A stretch of 53,500 nucleotides of DNA, taken from Chrysomallon squamiferum. Its lineage: Eukaryota; Mollusca; Gastropoda; Neomphalida; Peltospiridae. The position numbers and the translations under genes are program-made. The number at the start of each line of letters is the position of its first letter. The stretch's first letter is position 1. The stretch covers positions 16,513,689 through 16,567,188 of the forward strand of contig CM022675.1 in NCBI GenBank assembly GCA_012295275.1. The letters are read 5' to 3'. The notes beneath the pieces were generated by a model. That model did not search any database, was not told the origin of the DNA, and saw only the letters and a list, made by a program, of their open reading frames with translations. Shown here piece after piece: positions 52,312 through 53,500 of this stretch.

Positions 52312-53252
52312 TTACTTCCCTGCTAACTTGGCCACAAGAGTGGCTTTCATTTCTTTAGCAAGTTTCTCAAGCTCAACAATTCTGGTTTTCAACTTTTCGT
52401 TGTCGATTTTGAGTTGTTCAGCCTGAACCTCCATCTCAGTAAATTTCTGTTTCTTCGATTCACGCGATCTGCGTGAAGCAATGTTGTTTTTGTCTCGCCG
52501 CTGTCGATATTTCACCTCTGGGACTGATGGTGAGATGAACGTTGATGATGCTGTCTCTTCTGCTGATCCGCTGTCTGACATTTCTTGGAGAGAAGACAAC
52601 CGGGACTTTTTTGAGACATAGTCGTGGTCAGAGGTGTTCACTACCTCATCCTCCACGTCGACTACCTCAAAGCGTTCAAAAGAGCGTTTCTGTAGTGAAG
52701 TGTTTGAAGTTGTTGCAACAGCAACTGCAACTTCACTGACATCAGTTACAACTGCACAATCATCAGCAGCAGCAATTTTACTGAAGTCAGTGACAATTTC
52801 TCCATCATCAGCTACAACGTGACCAGCTGTAGCTGCAATATCAGTAGTGCTGGTTGTGTTCTGAAACATAAGTAAATACTTTTCATTTAAAAGTGACAAG
52901 AAAAAAGGAATATAATTTTCAAATTTCTGTATTAAATAAGATATCAGCTTCTTTACCGTAGAAACGGCCTTAACAAAAAACACATTTAAGAACTCTCCAA
53001 AGTATCAATATCTCTGTAAATGTGAAATTATAAAGATGGCTACCTCCATCAGGTATGTGGACAGATCGACAAAGCTGTCAAGACTTGCTTCGCCCATGGG
53101 GTCCATGTCGGATCCTAGCATGTCACCCAGAGAGATGTCGTCAAGACCCCACATCAAGACTTCATTCCCGTTGTCAGTGGCAGCTAGAAAATCCTCAACC
53201 AAATCTTTTGTGTTATCACTGGCAATGACAGGCCTGTCATCACCAGCTTGGC
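52312..53252 (-). CDS. bZIP transcription factor (last two exons)
   Basis: A DNA-binding dimeric transcription factor. Exons on the - strand: 53044-53252 (acceptor GCTGTCCTAG, donor GAG|GTAGCC) and 52312-52860 (acceptor TATGTTTCAG), joined in phase 0. The first encodes an acidic segment (VEDFLAAT; LMWGLDDISLGDMLGSDMDP) typical of an activation domain. The second starts NTTSTTD and has an Asp/Val/Ala-rich region, a Ser-rich region, then the basic region KYRQRRDKNNIASRRSRESK. A zipper follows with heptad Leu, Leu, Leu, Met, Leu, and the protein stops 2-3 residues after the last leucine. The KNNIASRRSR core fits the broad PAR/C/EBP/CES-2-like group, but I cannot name the orthologue. The 5' exon or exons and start codon lie beyond the window. 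Confidence 0.9.
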
Positions 53253-53500
53253 CTAGGACAGCAAGTGTATTTAAATTAGAAAATAAAAATTCAAAGTGCG
53301 AATGCAAACTTGCTATAAACATAACTAATTTCACGAAAAAAAGAGAAAAAAAATGTTATTTAATTAGAAGTTTGTATGAAAGTTTTAACATTTTAATTTC
53401 ATTTTCATAAAACTATTAAAGAAAGAAAGAAAAAAGTGATTGCAAATAAAAAAAATATATATTTACTTCACATAAAATAAAAATACCTATGTAAAATTCC
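53253..53500. other. Intron of the bZIP gene
   Basis: AT-rich, no coding signal. The exon at 53044-53252 begins in phase 2, so more coding sequence must lie further upstream of this gene, off the right edge of the window. Confidence 0.55.

Overview
This window is eukaryotic, from an intron-rich, very AT-rich invertebrate animal genome. Coding DNA sits in short exons of about 50-200 bp with GT/AG borders. Long AT-rich introns separate them, filled with homopolymers, microsatellites and minisatellites. The gene content (AGAP-type ArfGAP, peroxisomal AGPS, bZIP factor) is metazoan. A mollusc or other lophotrochozoan would fit, but the sequence does not prove it. No operons, CRISPR arrays or complete transposons are seen.

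Layout. (1) About 2.7-21.4 kb, + strand: the 3' part of an AGAP/centaurin-gamma gene (split PH domain, ArfGAP zinc finger, two ankyrin repeats). The 5' part with the GTPase-like domain lies outside the window. Fourteen exons (8410-21363) join in frame to 528 codons including stop, and extra candidate exons lie at 2756, 6725 and 14639. (2) 21.4-26.5 kb: probable long 3' UTR and intergenic DNA. (3) 27.2-32.2 kb, - strand: an unrecognised single-pass membrane protein. Five exons join in frame to 575 residues: a possible signal peptide, a small Cys-containing ectodomain, one TM helix, and a roughly 450-residue Asn/Asp/Ser/Cys-rich tail with six Y-x-N motifs. (4) 32.2-35.1 kb: a divergent intergenic region with two long GA microsatellites and duplicated flanks. 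(5) 35.1-48.3 kb, + strand: a complete 20-exon AGPS gene (alkylglycerone-phosphate synthase, 621 aa) with a textbook PTS2 at its N-terminus. (6) 48.3-52.3 kb: convergent 3' regions. (7) 52.3-53.25 kb, - strand: the last two exons of a bZIP transcription factor.

The genes do not form an obvious pathway. AGAP acts in Arf-GTPase and membrane traffic, AGPS in peroxisomal ether-lipid synthesis, the tail protein looks like a signalling receptor, and the bZIP is a nuclear regulator.

The most unusual signal is the recurrence of tandem arrays anchored on splice sites in both large genes. At 11.36-11.78 kb a 36-bp unit repeats the 3' splice site and first codons of the PH-domain exon about 12 times and mostly stays in frame with it. 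Arrays at 6.5 kb and 40.9 kb also abut acceptors, and arrays at 12.4 kb and 17.9 kb abut donors. The second main finding is the Y-x-N-rich receptor-like gene.
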